Positions 1 to 8,523 of a stretch of DNA of 64,000 nt are shown piece after piece (position 1 is the first letter of the stretch; every line of letters starts with the position of its first letter). The stretch covers positions 1,045,001-1,109,000 of the forward strand of contig NZ_BLAW01000001.1 of the NCBI RefSeq assembly GCF_009617895.1, written 5' to 3'. A model generated the notes under the pieces. The model was not told the DNA's origin. It searched no databases and saw nothing but the letters and a program-made list of their open reading frames with translations. The translations under genes and the position numbers were made by a program. The stretch is from Prolixibacter sp. SD074 (GTDB lineage: Bacteria; Bacteroidota; Bacteroidia; Bacteroidales; Prolixibacteraceae).

Positions 1-13
1 AAAAGTATAAAAT

Positions 14-856
14 ATGAAACAGAATGTGGCATTGGTACTATCGAGTGGCGGTTCCCGCGGACTTGCCCATATTGGTGCTATTTCAGAACTTGAAAAACAC
101 GGGTTTACCATTACTTCAGTTTCAGGCTCTTCTATAGGAGCGGTAATAGGAGGGCTTTACGCCATGCACAAACTACAGGAATTTACCTCGTGGGTAAGCT
201 CTTTTAAAAAAATGAATGTCTGGGGTTTTATGGATTTTACGCTTGCGACTAATGGCTTATTAAAGGGTGAGCGGGTTTTTGATAAAATGAAAGCTTTTAT
301 CCCCGACGTGAATATTGAAGATATGCCCATCCCCTTTGCTGCCGTTGCTACTGATATACTCCATGAAAAAGAAGTGGTTTTTACAAAAGGAAGTTTTTAT
401 GAAGCTGCCCGGGCATCCATCGCAATTCCTGCAGTTTTTACACCAGTGAAGTGCAACAGTACCATTCTTGTTGACGGTGGCGTTCTTAATCCAATTCCGG
501 TTGAACAGGTGTCCCGAAAAAATGGTGATATGTTGGTAGTAGTAAATCTTTACGGCGACAAAAAGTATGATATTCCAAAAGATACAACTAATAACAATGG
601 ATACTTAAACAGGTTGATGAACACCTTATCGACGTTAATTTTAACCGGAGACAAGCACAGTACAGGGTATTACTCACTTTTAAGCAGTACTACTTCGGCA
701 ATGATACACAGGATTGCAAAAATGAGTATTGAAAAACATAAACCTGATATGATTATAAATATACCCGGCAATTCGGCAAATACCTTTGATTTTTACAGGG
801 CAAAGGAATTGATACAGTTGGGGGAAAATGCAGCTAAAGAGGCAATAAATTATTAG
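14..856 (+). CDS. Patatin-like phospholipase (RssA-type)
   Basis: A 280-residue patatin-family serine hydrolase, expected to cut acyl chains from phospholipids in the cytoplasm or at the inner membrane. The oxyanion-hole glycine motif GGSRG lies at residues 12-16, the nucleophile elbow GSSIG has Ser40, and the dyad motif DGG has Asp154. There is no signal peptide. Length fits the short RssA/YjjU-like group. It lies 44 bp upstream of a CDP-alcohol phosphatidyltransferase and reads in the same direction, which suggests a role in lipid turnover linked to the sphingolipid genes that follow. Only 13 bases precede the start, so its promoter is outside the window. The lipid substrate cannot be read from sequence. 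Confidence 0.9.
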   Translation: MKQNVALVLSSGGSRGLAHIGAISELEKHGFTITSVSGSSIGAVIGGLYAMHKLQEFTSWVSSFKKMNVWGFMDFTLATNGLLKGERVFDKMKAFIPDVNIEDMPIPFAAVATDILHEKEVVFTKGSFYEAARASIAIPAVFTPVKCNSTILVDGGVLNPIPVEQVSRKNGDMLVVVNLYGDKKYDIPKDTTNNNGYLNRLMNTLSTLILTGDKHSTGYYSLLSSTTSAMIHRIAKMSIEKHKPDMIINIPGNSANTFDFYRAKELIQLGENAAKEAINY

Positions 857-900
857 AGTTTTGCATTTCAGATATAACAATTTTTAAATTAATAACTAAT

Positions 901-1587
901 ATGACGAGCAGTAAAAAACCCGAAGTAAGAATACAAACATCCATTTTAAATGGCTTGGAGAAGAAAGCGTTAGTTTGGATGGCACAAAGAATACCTCAGA
1001 AAATTAATTCAGACCATTTAACAGTTTTAGGATTTATGGGTGCCTTACTTTCAAGTGCGGGCTATATACTTTCCAACTTTGAAAGCAATTTTCTTTGGTT
1101 AGCCTCTTTTGGTTTGTTATTGAACTGGTTTGGCGACAGCCTTGATGGAACATTGGCCCGTGTAAGGAAAGCTCAACGTCCGACATACGGATTTTTCATC
1201 GACCACAGTATCGATGGGTTAACGGTTTTTGCCATTTGTGTGGGTGCAGGGCTTTCTCCATACATAAACTTTGCAGTTGCCATGCTTATTCTTGCAGGGT
1301 ATTTGCTCTTATCAATTTTAACATACATCAATACCTACCTTAAAGGGGAGTTCAAGATTACTTACAATAAACTGGGACCCACCGAATTTCGTTTATTGGT
1401 TATCCTTATAAACACACTCTTTATATATTACCCGACAGGAACCCGGAACTTTGTACTTGATGGTGTTGCTTTAAGCCTGTTTGATGTCATAGGGATTGTT
1501 ATTGCTTTTATTCTTTTCATTATTTACCTGGTTAACTTTTTAATTGATAAGAATAAATACGCGGAAATCGACCCTCCCAAATACTAA
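901..1587 (+). CDS. CDP-alcohol phosphatidyltransferase family protein
   Basis: A 228-residue integral membrane enzyme that would transfer a phosphoalcohol from a CDP-linked donor to a lipid or alcohol acceptor. The family signature is complete: DG-TL-AR at about residues 82-87, then G, Asp and a second Asp (GFFID, HSID). Several hydrophobic segments follow. Because the next genes make a ceramide-type lipid, a likely role is head-group attachment to a sphingolipid or diacylglycerol. This is inference; the acceptor could also be inositol or glycerol phosphate. The gene ends 10 bp before the GtrA-like start, which points to a single operon. Confidence 0.85.
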   Translation: MTSSKKPEVRIQTSILNGLEKKALVWMAQRIPQKINSDHLTVLGFMGALLSSAGYILSNFESNFLWLASFGLLLNWFGDSLDGTLARVRKAQRPTYGFFIDHSIDGLTVFAICVGAGLSPYINFAVAMLILAGYLLLSILTYINTYLKGEFKITYNKLGPTEFRLLVILINTLFIYYPTGTRNFVLDGVALSLFDVIGIVIAFILFIIYLVNFLIDKNKYAEIDPPKY

Positions 1588-1597
1588 AGCATTATTT

Positions 1598-2056
1598 ATG
1601 GCAATTAAATATATAAAATTCGTAGCAAGCCGTCTTATTGGCACATTAGTCGATACCATGGTCCTATGGGGGCTCTCATCCTACATTTTTTCTACATATT
1701 TTGGACATTACCTGGTGGCACCAACTATTTCGTTTGAGATCGCGGTATTTTCAAATTTCTTATTATCCTACTACTGGGTATGGCACAAACGAATATCAAC
1801 AAAAAACATAAAGACTTTTATAACCCGCTTTGCCATTTTCAACATTTCCTGTGTTTTGGGATTTATTGTTAAAATGGCATTTCTGCTGCTATTCGAGAAA
1901 CTATTTGGTTGGGATGTAGTATTCTGCAATCTGGCGGCATTGGTAATATCCGGCATTGTGAATTTTGTTCTTGCCGAGTTTGTAGTGTTCAAAAAACGTC
2001 CATCTATAATTGAACCGGTAAACGAAATGGAATCATTGAAAAACATAAACTATTAA
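1598..2056 (+). CDS. GtrA-like small membrane protein
   Basis: A 152-residue protein of the GtrA/DPMS-flippase type with four predicted membrane spans (near residues 8-28, 35-58, 75-95 and 105-128). GtrA proteins are thought to flip polyprenyl-phosphate sugars or otherwise help lipid-linked sugar transfer. The frame is open upstream to 1544, but the start at 1598 is preferred because it gives the usual N-terminus and avoids overlap with the preceding gene. It is 10 bp from the following serine palmitoyltransferase. Together with the GT2 gene at 5234 it may form a glycosyl head-group pair, as GtrA and DPM1-like enzymes are often linked. Confidence 0.8.
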   Translation: MAIKYIKFVASRLIGTLVDTMVLWGLSSYIFSTYFGHYLVAPTISFEIAVFSNFLLSYYWVWHKRISTKNIKTFITRFAIFNISCVLGFIVKMAFLLLFEKLFGWDVVFCNLAALVISGIVNFVLAEFVVFKKRPSIIEPVNEMESLKNINY

Positions 2057-2066
2057 TATTAATCCC

Positions 2067-3272
2067 ATGAAAATACTTTCAGAAAGATACGAACAGTATG
2101 ATATCCCTCAGCAGCTAATGGCTGCAGGTATTTATCCCTACTTTAGGGCAATCAAATCCGGGCAGGATTCTGAAGTAACTATTAACGGGAAAGGCGTGCT
2201 GATGTTTGGTTCTAACAGCTATCTGGGCCTGTCAAATCATCCTAAGATTAAAGAGGCCGCGATAAAAGCCATCGAAAAATATGGTACAAGCTGCTCGGGT
2301 TCCCGCTTTCTTAACGGGACACTCGATATTCACCTTGAGCTGGAAGAGAAGTTGGCCAAACTGGTTGGCAAGGACGAAGCTATTTGCTTTAGCACCGGTT
2401 TTCAAGCTAATCTTGGAACAATTTCAGCTCTCTGTGGCCGCAACGAATACCTTTTACTCGATTCTCAGGACCATGCTTCCATCATTGAGGGAAGCAGGTT
2501 GTCTCTTGCCAAAATACTTAAGTTTGCCCACAACGATATGGCCTCGCTTGAATCGAAGCTGATGCTTTGTGAACCGGACAAAAATAAACTGATTGTTGTT
2601 GATGGCATATTTTCTATGGAAGGGGATATTGTTAATTTACCGGAAATTGTGCGATTGAAAGAAAAATATAACGCGAGCTTAATGGTTGATGATGCACATG
2701 CAATCGGGGTAATTGGGCAAAATGGCAGAGGTACATCCTCCCATTTTAATCTGACCCAGGATGTAGATTTAATTATGGGTACTTTTTCCAAATCGTTGGC
2801 CTCAATAGGTGGGTTTATTGCCGGCGACAAGGAGGTAATTAACTTTTTAAAGCATAATGCCCGTGCATTGATTTTTAGCGCAAGCATGCCCCCGGCTTCC
2901 GTTGCAAGCGTAAGTGCTGCCATTGATATTATGCTTAATGAACCTGAACGAATCAAGCATCTTTGGGATTTAACCAAATACGCACACCAGGCTTTCATCA
3001 GTGCCGGTATTGATACAGGTAAAAGCGAAACTCCGATTATCCCGTTATATGTCAGGGATGATATGAAAGTTTTGAAGTTGGCCCGCATACTACTTGATGA
3101 GGGTATTTTCGTGAATCCGGTTATTTCTCCCGCGGTTTCGAAGGATGATGCTATGATACGTTTCTCCCTTATGGCTACACACACTTACGAACAACTCGAT
3201 GTAGCTGTAGAAAAAATAATCAGAGCTTTTAAAGAACTCGATGTAGCACCCCGTTTTCAACGCGTAGAATAA
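2067..3272 (+). CDS. spt: Serine palmitoyltransferase (alpha-oxoamine synthase family)
   Basis: A 401-residue PLP enzyme of the alpha-oxoamine synthase family. It closely resembles the Bacteroidota serine palmitoyltransferases that condense L-serine with an acyl-CoA to 3-ketosphinganine, the first step of sphingolipid synthesis. Family landmarks are the N-terminal GIYPYFR (residues 21-27), GSNSYLGL, the HxN/HAS stretch (DHAS near 135), the DDAH Asp-His (208-211) and the PLP lysine in TFSKS (Lys242). KBL and 8-amino-7-oxononanoate synthase are the close alternatives; the long N-terminus and the SDR and acyltransferase neighbours favour SPT. The enzyme is cytosolic. The gene ends 22 bp before the SDR start. 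Confidence 0.85.
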   Translation: MKILSERYEQYDIPQQLMAAGIYPYFRAIKSGQDSEVTINGKGVLMFGSNSYLGLSNHPKIKEAAIKAIEKYGTSCSGSRFLNGTLDIHLELEEKLAKLVGKDEAICFSTGFQANLGTISALCGRNEYLLLDSQDHASIIEGSRLSLAKILKFAHNDMASLESKLMLCEPDKNKLIVVDGIFSMEGDIVNLPEIVRLKEKYNASLMVDDAHAIGVIGQNGRGTSSHFNLTQDVDLIMGTFSKSLASIGGFIAGDKEVINFLKHNARALIFSASMPPASVASVSAAIDIMLNEPERIKHLWDLTKYAHQAFISAGIDTGKSETPIIPLYVRDDMKVLKLARILLDEGIFVNPVISPAVSKDDAMIRFSLMATHTYEQLDVAVEKIIRAFKELDVAPRFQRVE

Positions 3273-3294
3273 TAATGTGAACAATACTATAATC

Positions 3295-4089
3295 ATGAAA
3301 GTGGTTTTAATAACGGGTATTTCATCCGGTTTTGGTTTTGCCATTGCTCAACGGCTTGCAAAAGGCAATTACCGGGTATATGGGACTGTGCGTAGAGAAG
3401 TTGACCCGGTACTTAATGTCAACTACCTTTACATGGATGTGGTTTCAGATGAATCCGTTAAACAGGCAATCGATGAGGTACAGCAGAAGGAAGGACGCAT
3501 TGACGTGCTGATAAATAATGCCGGTGCAGGCATTGCAGCACCTCTTGAATTTACCAAAATTACTGATATTCAATACCTGATGGATGTTAATTTTCTTGGG
3601 GCCGTGAGAGTTACTCAAGCGGTATTACCAATTATGCGCAAGCAGTCAGGCGGTCTAATTATATCTATCAGCTCCATAGGCGGTTTGATAGGCTTACCCT
3701 ATCAGGGAATTTATTCGGCCGGCAAGTTCGCCCTCGAAGGCTTTTGCCAGGCTTTATATCACGAGGCCAGGCAATTCAACATTAAAGTTACAGTAATTAA
3801 CCCTGGTGACTTTGCTACGCGATTTACAGCAAACAGGCTATGTGCTGAAAAGAACGATTCGATAGCGGTTTATCCAACTTTTGGCAAAACGCTTTCCCAA
3901 ATTGAACAAGATGAAAAGAACGGTTTACACCCGGATGAATTAGCCAAAAGAATAGAGAGACTTATTAGTAAGAAGAAAGCACCTGTAAGGCTTGTCATAG
4001 CCTCACCTCTGCAAAAATTTTCAGTGTTCCTGAAAAGAATACTACCTGAAAAACTGTTTTATCGGATAATTAGTAAATACTACCTTTAA
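3295..4089 (+). CDS. SDR-family oxidoreductase (3-ketosphinganine reductase candidate)
   Basis: A 264-residue short-chain dehydrogenase. It has the Rossmann motif TGISSGFG near the N-terminus, the NNAG motif at about residues 77-80, the catalytic serine in SISS and the YSAGK Tyr/Lys pair, so it is a classical NAD(P)H reductase. A GTG codon lies 18 bp upstream in frame, but the ATG at 3295 gives the standard MKVVLITG start. Sitting between SPT and a GNAT-like acyltransferase, it is the natural candidate for reducing the 3-keto group of ketosphinganine or ceramide. The substrate is inferred from context only. Confidence 0.85.
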   Translation: MKVVLITGISSGFGFAIAQRLAKGNYRVYGTVRREVDPVLNVNYLYMDVVSDESVKQAIDEVQQKEGRIDVLINNAGAGIAAPLEFTKITDIQYLMDVNFLGAVRVTQAVLPIMRKQSGGLIISISSIGGLIGLPYQGIYSAGKFALEGFCQALYHEARQFNIKVTVINPGDFATRFTANRLCAEKNDSIAVYPTFGKTLSQIEQDEKNGLHPDELAKRIERLISKKKAPVRLVIASPLQKFSVFLKRILPEKLFYRIISKYYL

Positions 4090-4106
4090 GATTAAGACAT
4101 TATTGT

Positions 4107-5231
4107 ATGAAAATAACAATCAAAGAGATTACAAGCAAAAACAACTTGAAAAAATTTATCAAATTCCCTATCAAACTTTATAATAAGAATAATTTTTATG
4201 TACCCCCACTAATTTCAGTGGAGCTGGAAACCTTATCAAAAGATAAAAACCCTGCTTTTGACTTTTGTGAAGCAAAATACTGGTTGGCCTACAATGAGAG
4301 CAATACTATAGTTGGGCGAATAGCAGGAATCATAAACCATAAGTACAACAAAAAGGTTGGCAAGCAACTGGTTCGCTTTGGTTGGCTTGATTTTATCGAG
4401 GATATTGATGTTTTAAAAGCCCTGATTGAGACAGTTGTAAAATTTGCCAACGAAAAAGGGGCCGATGGCATTCATGGCCCTCTCGGGTTTTCCGAGTTTG
4501 ATGCTTCAGGTATTCTTATCGAAGGTTTTGACGAAATCCCGACAGCCTACGGCAAATATAACTATCCTTATTACGCTCAGATGATTGAACAACTGGGTTT
4601 TGAGAAAGAAGTTGACTGGGTTGAATTCAGGGTAACTGTTCCTGACAAAATACCGGTAAGATACAGCCGGATAGAAAGGTCGATTGCTGAGAAACATAAA
4701 TTGCAAAGCGTGAAATTACAATCAAAGAAAGAGGTCCTAAAATATGCAGACCAAATCTTCCAACTCCTAAATAAGGAATACGAAAGCATCCATGGCTTTT
4801 CTGAGCTTACTCCCAACCAAATAGATGCCCTGAAAAAACAATTCATCCCGTTGCTGAGATTAAAATTTGTTTCAGTAGTACTGAATGCTGAAAACAAAGT
4901 TGTTGGTTTTGGCTTATGCCTGCCTTCTCTTTCAAAAGCCTTGCAACAGTCCAAAGGAAATTTATTTCCTTTTGGATTTCTGCATATTCAAAAGGCCCTA
5001 CGTGGTAATGGCACAATCGACTCCTTACTTATTGCAATCCATAGCGACTATAGGAACAAAGGTGTAAATGCCTTGATCTTTAACGATATAGGTAACGCGA
5101 TTGTTTCAGAAGGGATAAGATATATAGAAACCACACGTGAGCTGGAACACAATTTATCCGCGCAAAACCTTTGGGATAAACTTGAAAACAGACAGCATAA
5201 AAGAGCAAGATGTTATTTTAAAAAAATATAA
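4107..5231 (+). CDS. GNAT-like acyltransferase (bacterial ceramide synthase candidate)
   Basis: A 374-residue soluble protein of the large GNAT-like group commonly found beside SPT genes in Bacteroidota. It has an N-terminal conserved block with the phrase NNFYVPP (residues 29-35) and a C-terminal acetyltransferase-like fold ending in a family-typical KRARCYFKK tail. There is no signal peptide. Bacterial ceramide synthases described in Caulobacter and Porphyromonas are GNAT-related, so N-acylation of sphinganine is the leading hypothesis. Identification rests on remembered family resemblance plus context, not on a database search. It overlaps nothing and is 2 bp from the following glycosyltransferase start. 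Confidence 0.65.
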   Translation: MKITIKEITSKNNLKKFIKFPIKLYNKNNFYVPPLISVELETLSKDKNPAFDFCEAKYWLAYNESNTIVGRIAGIINHKYNKKVGKQLVRFGWLDFIEDIDVLKALIETVVKFANEKGADGIHGPLGFSEFDASGILIEGFDEIPTAYGKYNYPYYAQMIEQLGFEKEVDWVEFRVTVPDKIPVRYSRIERSIAEKHKLQSVKLQSKKEVLKYADQIFQLLNKEYESIHGFSELTPNQIDALKKQFIPLLRLKFVSVVLNAENKVVGFGLCLPSLSKALQQSKGNLFPFGFLHIQKALRGNGTIDSLLIAIHSDYRNKGVNALIFNDIGNAIVSEGIRYIETTRELEHNLSAQNLWDKLENRQHKRARCYFKKI

Positions 5232-5233
5232 TA

Positions 5234-5920
5234 ATGAGAAAAATTTCAGCAATAATTTGCGCGTATAACGAGGAAAAAACAATCAAAGAAGTAGTAACAA
5301 CCGTGTGTGAATACTTTTTTGACGAGGTGATTGTTGTTAATGATGGTTCAACAGATGGTACGGCCAACATATTAGGTGAACTTAAGTTTTTGCCTTCACT
5401 CAGGTATGTAGCACTTCCCGAGAATAAAGGTAAAGGGTATGCAATGGCAACCGGGATAGAACATGCAACAGGAGAAATTATTGTTTTCATTGATGCCGAT
5501 TTGTCTAACCTGAAAGAGGAGCATTTTGAACAGCTAATTACTCCTGTTTTCAGTAATGAGGCCGATATGATTCTGGGGCAGGCAACAGAGACCCTGATTA
5601 ACTATAAAATCAACCCGTTCAAATCGTTTACGGGCGAAAGGGCGTTGCTAAAGAAAGATGTCCTGCCCTTACTGGTGAAAATGAAAACTTCAAAATTCGG
5701 TGTGGAAACATTTATCAATCTATACTATCAGGCACAGGGAAAGAGGGTTAAATATGTGATGCTCGAAGGACTAAAACATCCAACCAAATTTGATAAAGCC
5801 GGTAGTAAATCAAGAGCAATAAAAGAATTTGTTTTGGAAGGACACCAAATTGCTTTAGCATTGTTTAACAACTTTAATTCATTAACAAAAATTGTAAATA
5901 ATCAAATAAATAAATTTTAA
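5234..5920 (+). CDS. Glycosyltransferase family 2
   Basis: A 228-residue inverting glycosyltransferase of the GT2/GT-A fold, similar in size to dolichyl-phosphate mannose synthases. It has the N-terminal CAYNEE motif (residues 10-15), VNDGSTDGT (36-44), and the DAD metal-binding triad near residue 87. There is no C-terminal membrane anchor, so it is likely cytosolic and peripheral. It starts 2 bp after the acyltransferase gene, indicating translational coupling. With the GtrA-like protein upstream it could make a lipid-linked sugar used to decorate a sphingolipid. Donor and acceptor are unknown. Confidence 0.85.
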   Translation: MRKISAIICAYNEEKTIKEVVTTVCEYFFDEVIVVNDGSTDGTANILGELKFLPSLRYVALPENKGKGYAMATGIEHATGEIIVFIDADLSNLKEEHFEQLITPVFSNEADMILGQATETLINYKINPFKSFTGERALLKKDVLPLLVKMKTSKFGVETFINLYYQAQGKRVKYVMLEGLKHPTKFDKAGSKSRAIKEFVLEGHQIALALFNNFNSLTKIVNNQINKF

Positions 5921-5932
5921 GTATAACAAAAA

Positions 5933-6652
5933 ATGAAACCAAAGACTATATTCTGGGTAACAGTTTTTGCTGTTTCGATGGGTTTTTTCGAAAGTGCAAT
6001 TGTAATTTACCTAAGGGAAATGATATATCCCAATGGGTTTGCTTTCCCTTTACAGCCTGTCGAAAGGGGGCTTGCAACAACAGAAATTCTAAGAGAAGCC
6101 TTTTCTTTGCTTATGCTTCTTTCTGTTGGTATTCTTGTAGGCAAATCAACTTTTACAAGGTTTGCTTACTTTTTATATTCTTTTGCCGTTTGGGATATTT
6201 TCTACTATATCTTCCTGAAAATATTAATAAACTGGCCGGAATCTTTAATGACAATGGATATTCTGTTTCTATTGCCTGTAACCTGGGTTGGCCCTGTAGT
6301 AGCCCCGGTAATTCTATCTTTTCTTATGATTTTATTAGCTCTGCTAATACTTTATTTTTCCGCACGCAACGAACAGGTTCACTTAAAGGCCCATGAACTT
6401 GTAACGTTAATAACAGGCTCCGTAATAGTAATTATATCCTTTACCCAGGATTACATAAGGTTTATACTCAGTCATTATACGGCTGCCGACATTTGGTCGC
6501 TGCCGGCCAAAGACATTTTAAAATTTTCTGTTCAATACTATCCCGAAAATTTTTACTGGCCAATTTTTATTGGCGGACTTGTTGTTATTCTCGTTGGGAT
6601 AGGGCTTTTTACAAAAAGAAATATTTTATTGATTAAAGATCTTTTACAATAA
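5933..6652 (+). CDS. Polytopic membrane protein, unknown function
   Basis: A 239-residue protein with about seven hydrophobic segments (near residues 5-26, 52-70, 75-100, 108-125, 128-146, 157-180 and 202-222). No enzymatic motif was recognised. It is the last gene of the plus-strand lipid cluster, 12 bp after the GT2 gene, so a role in lipid transport or modification is plausible but unproven. The following 27 bases enter a decayed gene fragment, which suggests the operon ends here. Confidence 0.7.
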   Translation: MKPKTIFWVTVFAVSMGFFESAIVIYLREMIYPNGFAFPLQPVERGLATTEILREAFSLLMLLSVGILVGKSTFTRFAYFLYSFAVWDIFYYIFLKILINWPESLMTMDILFLLPVTWVGPVVAPVILSFLMILLALLILYFSARNEQVHLKAHELVTLITGSVIVIISFTQDYIRFILSHYTAADIWSLPAKDILKFSVQYYPENFYWPIFIGGLVVILVGIGLFTKRNILLIKDLLQ

Positions 6653-6679
6653 ATATACGTATCACTTTAAATTACAAAA

Positions 6680-6850
6680 AACTTCATCCAGGCCAACATC
6701 TACCAAGACAACCTGGCCAACGTGTGGCAAAACCGCTACCAGGTGTTCCACGACCGCAGCTGAACCAAAACCGGCCTTTGTACCGACTGTGACTTCTATT
6801 CCTACTGCGAGGGAAACGGGATGCACCTGCGTGGATGAAAAGACCGGAAT
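6680..6850 (+). pseudogene. Fragment of a radical SAM/SPASM protein (C-terminal)
   Basis: In the frame starting at 6680 the text resembles the end of a SPASM-domain radical SAM maturase. It shows a Tyr/Trp-rich block with VWQNRYQVF, then a cysteine set CTDC and YCEG with a trailing HLR. A TGA at 6761 stands where the family has Trp (DRS-stop-TKTG), and near 6833 the frame shifts by one base before DEKTG. No N-terminal two thirds is present. Resemblance is to the Bacteroidota rSAM/SPASM peptide-modifying group, from memory. It is clearly a relic, not an expressed gene. Confidence 0.6.
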
Positions 6851-6944
6851 ATCCATTGTTTTGCCATTTGCACCAGTTAGCGGAAGGCGAAAAAAAAAGT
6901 GCCACGAAAGAAAACATGCAATTTCCTTCATAAAAAAAATCGAT

Positions 6945-6952
6945 TATCTTTG
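6945..6952 (+). promoter_or_regulatory. Candidate -7 promoter box (TAnnTTTG)
   Basis: TATCTTTG matches the Bacteroidota primary sigma -7 consensus exactly and lies 46 bp before the ATG at 6999. No convincing TTG is seen at the -33 position, so this is a half-supported promoter. Confidence 0.35.
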
Positions 6953-6998
6953 ACGACAATCGAGCAGAACACATGTTCTGTTGTCAGTGGTTTTTGTG

Positions 6999-7385
6999 AT
7001 GGAAGAAATTTTCAAACATAAAAAAAGAAACAGAAATCTGTGGGCAGCACAGTTATTAGGACTGTTGTTGGTCATCGCCCCCTGTTCCGTTCAAAATCTA
7101 TTACAACACGAATTAGGTGTAAAACCAACCAAAACACTTAACCCGTCAAAGAAAACGATAAAACAATCAGGCGATTGTTGCGTGATATTTAGTCAGGCGG
7201 GGACCGTAAATGCAGAGAATGTCGGACATCAACTTTCGTTCAAATCTTTGGCAACCCTTACAGATCAATTTTCAAATGTTGACTTAGGGCATTCCCGTTT
7301 TCTTAATCTCTTAACGAAGCAAAATACAAGTCATCAAAATATTCCTCTCTACATTTTATATAAAAGATTGAAGTACATGACCTGA
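6999..7385 (+). CDS. Small hypothetical protein with one hydrophobic segment
   Basis: A 128-residue protein with a basic N-terminus (FKHKKRNRN) followed by a hydrophobic stretch LLGLLLVIAPCS around residues 19-31, so it may be exported or membrane-anchored. It carries a CC pair near residue 66 and ends in PLYILYKRLKY. The frame is open six codons further upstream, but 6999 is the first ATG and sits well behind the promoter box at 6945. I do not recognise the family. No co-directional partner lies close: 289 bp without a recognisable gene separate it from the DoxX gene. Confidence 0.5.
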   Translation: MEEIFKHKKRNRNLWAAQLLGLLLVIAPCSVQNLLQHELGVKPTKTLNPSKKTIKQSGDCCVIFSQAGTVNAENVGHQLSFKSLATLTDQFSNVDLGHSRFLNLLTKQNTSHQNIPLYILYKRLKYMT

Positions 7386-7674
7386 TTTCACTGAGATCGA
7401 TTAAATCTGTTATATAAATACCCTCTTAAATCAGAAGCAAAAGTTAGTGTAGCCATATCATTTCGGCTCGGCTTTCACATACTGCTATTGCGGTTGAACC
7501 CGGTGTGGCCGGCTTCTTTGGTATAGGAAGAATAATGGTATGTACGAAATTGATATAACTCACTGAAACGCATAAGAAGGCACGGATCTGCCTTTCCCGT
7601 TGGTCGATATCGGTTAAAATCAACTGACACCATCAACATAACATGATGTGTTTCAATAAAAAATTAAAATCATA

Positions 7675-8088
7675 ATGGAAACAAAAACAATCGAAATAAA
7701 TAAGGACCTGGTAACAGTACTCCGAATATTGTTGAGCATGATTTTTATTGTAGCAAGTATCATGCATACATTCAAGGTTGAAAAAGTAGTTGACAGAATT
7801 AATCATGCCAGATTCAGTGAGCTGGGCTATCTGTTAGGTAAACCTGAAATTTCAGTAATTGCTTCGGGAATTGCTATGTTCATTGCGGGTATTGCGCTGT
7901 TGATTGGATTTAATACCAAATATGCAGCCATCGTTTTGGCTTTGATACTCATCCCGATTACCATTACCATTCAGGTCGGACAAATGTCAACCATTGGACC
8001 GTTGTTTAAGAATGTCGCAATATTCGGAGGATTGATGTTCTTCGCTTTAAATAACAATTTTAACAACTTTAAAAAAACAAAAGCATGA
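7675..8088 (+). CDS. DoxX family membrane protein
   Basis: A 137-residue protein with four predicted membrane spans typical of the DoxX family (near residues 14-32, 58-78, 82-102 and 107-125). It contains the HTFKVEKV and GxGxxLLIGF-like landmarks. DoxX proteins are small inner-membrane partners of various redox and thiosulfate-related systems. Its stop overlaps the next start by four bases (ATGA), so it is translationally coupled to a periplasmic DsrE-like protein; the pair could handle a reactive sulfur or oxygen species at the membrane. Exact role unknown. Confidence 0.8.
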   Translation: METKTIEINKDLVTVLRILLSMIFIVASIMHTFKVEKVVDRINHARFSELGYLLGKPEISVIASGIAMFIAGIALLIGFNTKYAAIVLALILIPITITIQVGQMSTIGPLFKNVAIFGGLMFFALNNNFNNFKKTKA

Positions 8089-8507
8089 AAACATACATCG
8101 TCATAATAACCATCATTTTCACATTCCTGGCTACAGGTAACAGTGAAGCGCAGGCACCGGCAAAGTCAAAGGTTAAAAACTACATCGTTCTCACTAGGAA
8201 CATAAAACAATTGAAGCCAATTATTCTGGCAGCTAAAGATTTGGCAGATGAAGACGGAAGTCATTTCGGTGAGTTCAAGGTTATCATTTGCGGCAAAACA
8301 ATTACCAATGTCACTCAAATGGACAAGATGGCTCCATATCTGGAGATGGCAGAAAAAAATCACGTTGAATTGTATGCTTGTGGATTGTCTTTAAAGCAAT
8401 TTAAAATCGATCCCAAAAGCTTGCCCAAACAAATTCATGTGACCAAAAATGGTCTCCTTTATGACTTTCAATTACAGAAAAAAGGATACCTAAGTATCGA
8501 GCTGTAA
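8085..8507 (+). CDS. Periplasmic DsrE/DsrF-like protein
   Basis: A 140-residue exported protein. Residues 1-22 form a signal peptide (hydrophobic TIIFTFLATGNS, then SEAQA cleavage region). The rest has the DsrE-like alternating fold with FKVIICGKTI and ELYACGLSLKQF, the latter holding the conserved cysteine (about residue 102). DsrE-like proteins carry or sense sulfur, but many exported members are uncharacterised. It overlaps DoxX by four bases and is followed by a terminator-like hairpin, so the two form a short operon. Confidence 0.75.
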   Translation: MKTYIVIITIIFTFLATGNSEAQAPAKSKVKNYIVLTRNIKQLKPIILAAKDLADEDGSHFGEFKVIICGKTITNVTQMDKMAPYLEMAEKNHVELYACGLSLKQFKIDPKSLPKQIHVTKNGLLYDFQLQKKGYLSIEL

Positions 8508-8523
8508 AAGACTCAGTATAAAT

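Noticed and set aside
680-880. Minus-strand 66-residue frame opposite the patatin gene
   Set aside because: Lies entirely over a well-supported gene, has no start signal of its own and no recognisable domain.
2465-3184. Long 239-residue minus-strand frame across the SPT gene
   Set aside because: Composition reflects the antisense of a conserved enzyme; no domain and no promoter.
5933-6652. Membrane protein as a ceramide flippase
   Set aside because: Only its position suggests this; no motif supports a transporter assignment, so it is left as unknown.
6662-6974. Two minus-strand frames of about 90 residues before the small gene
   Set aside because: The plus strand carries a recognisable SPASM relic, so the minus frames are shadows.
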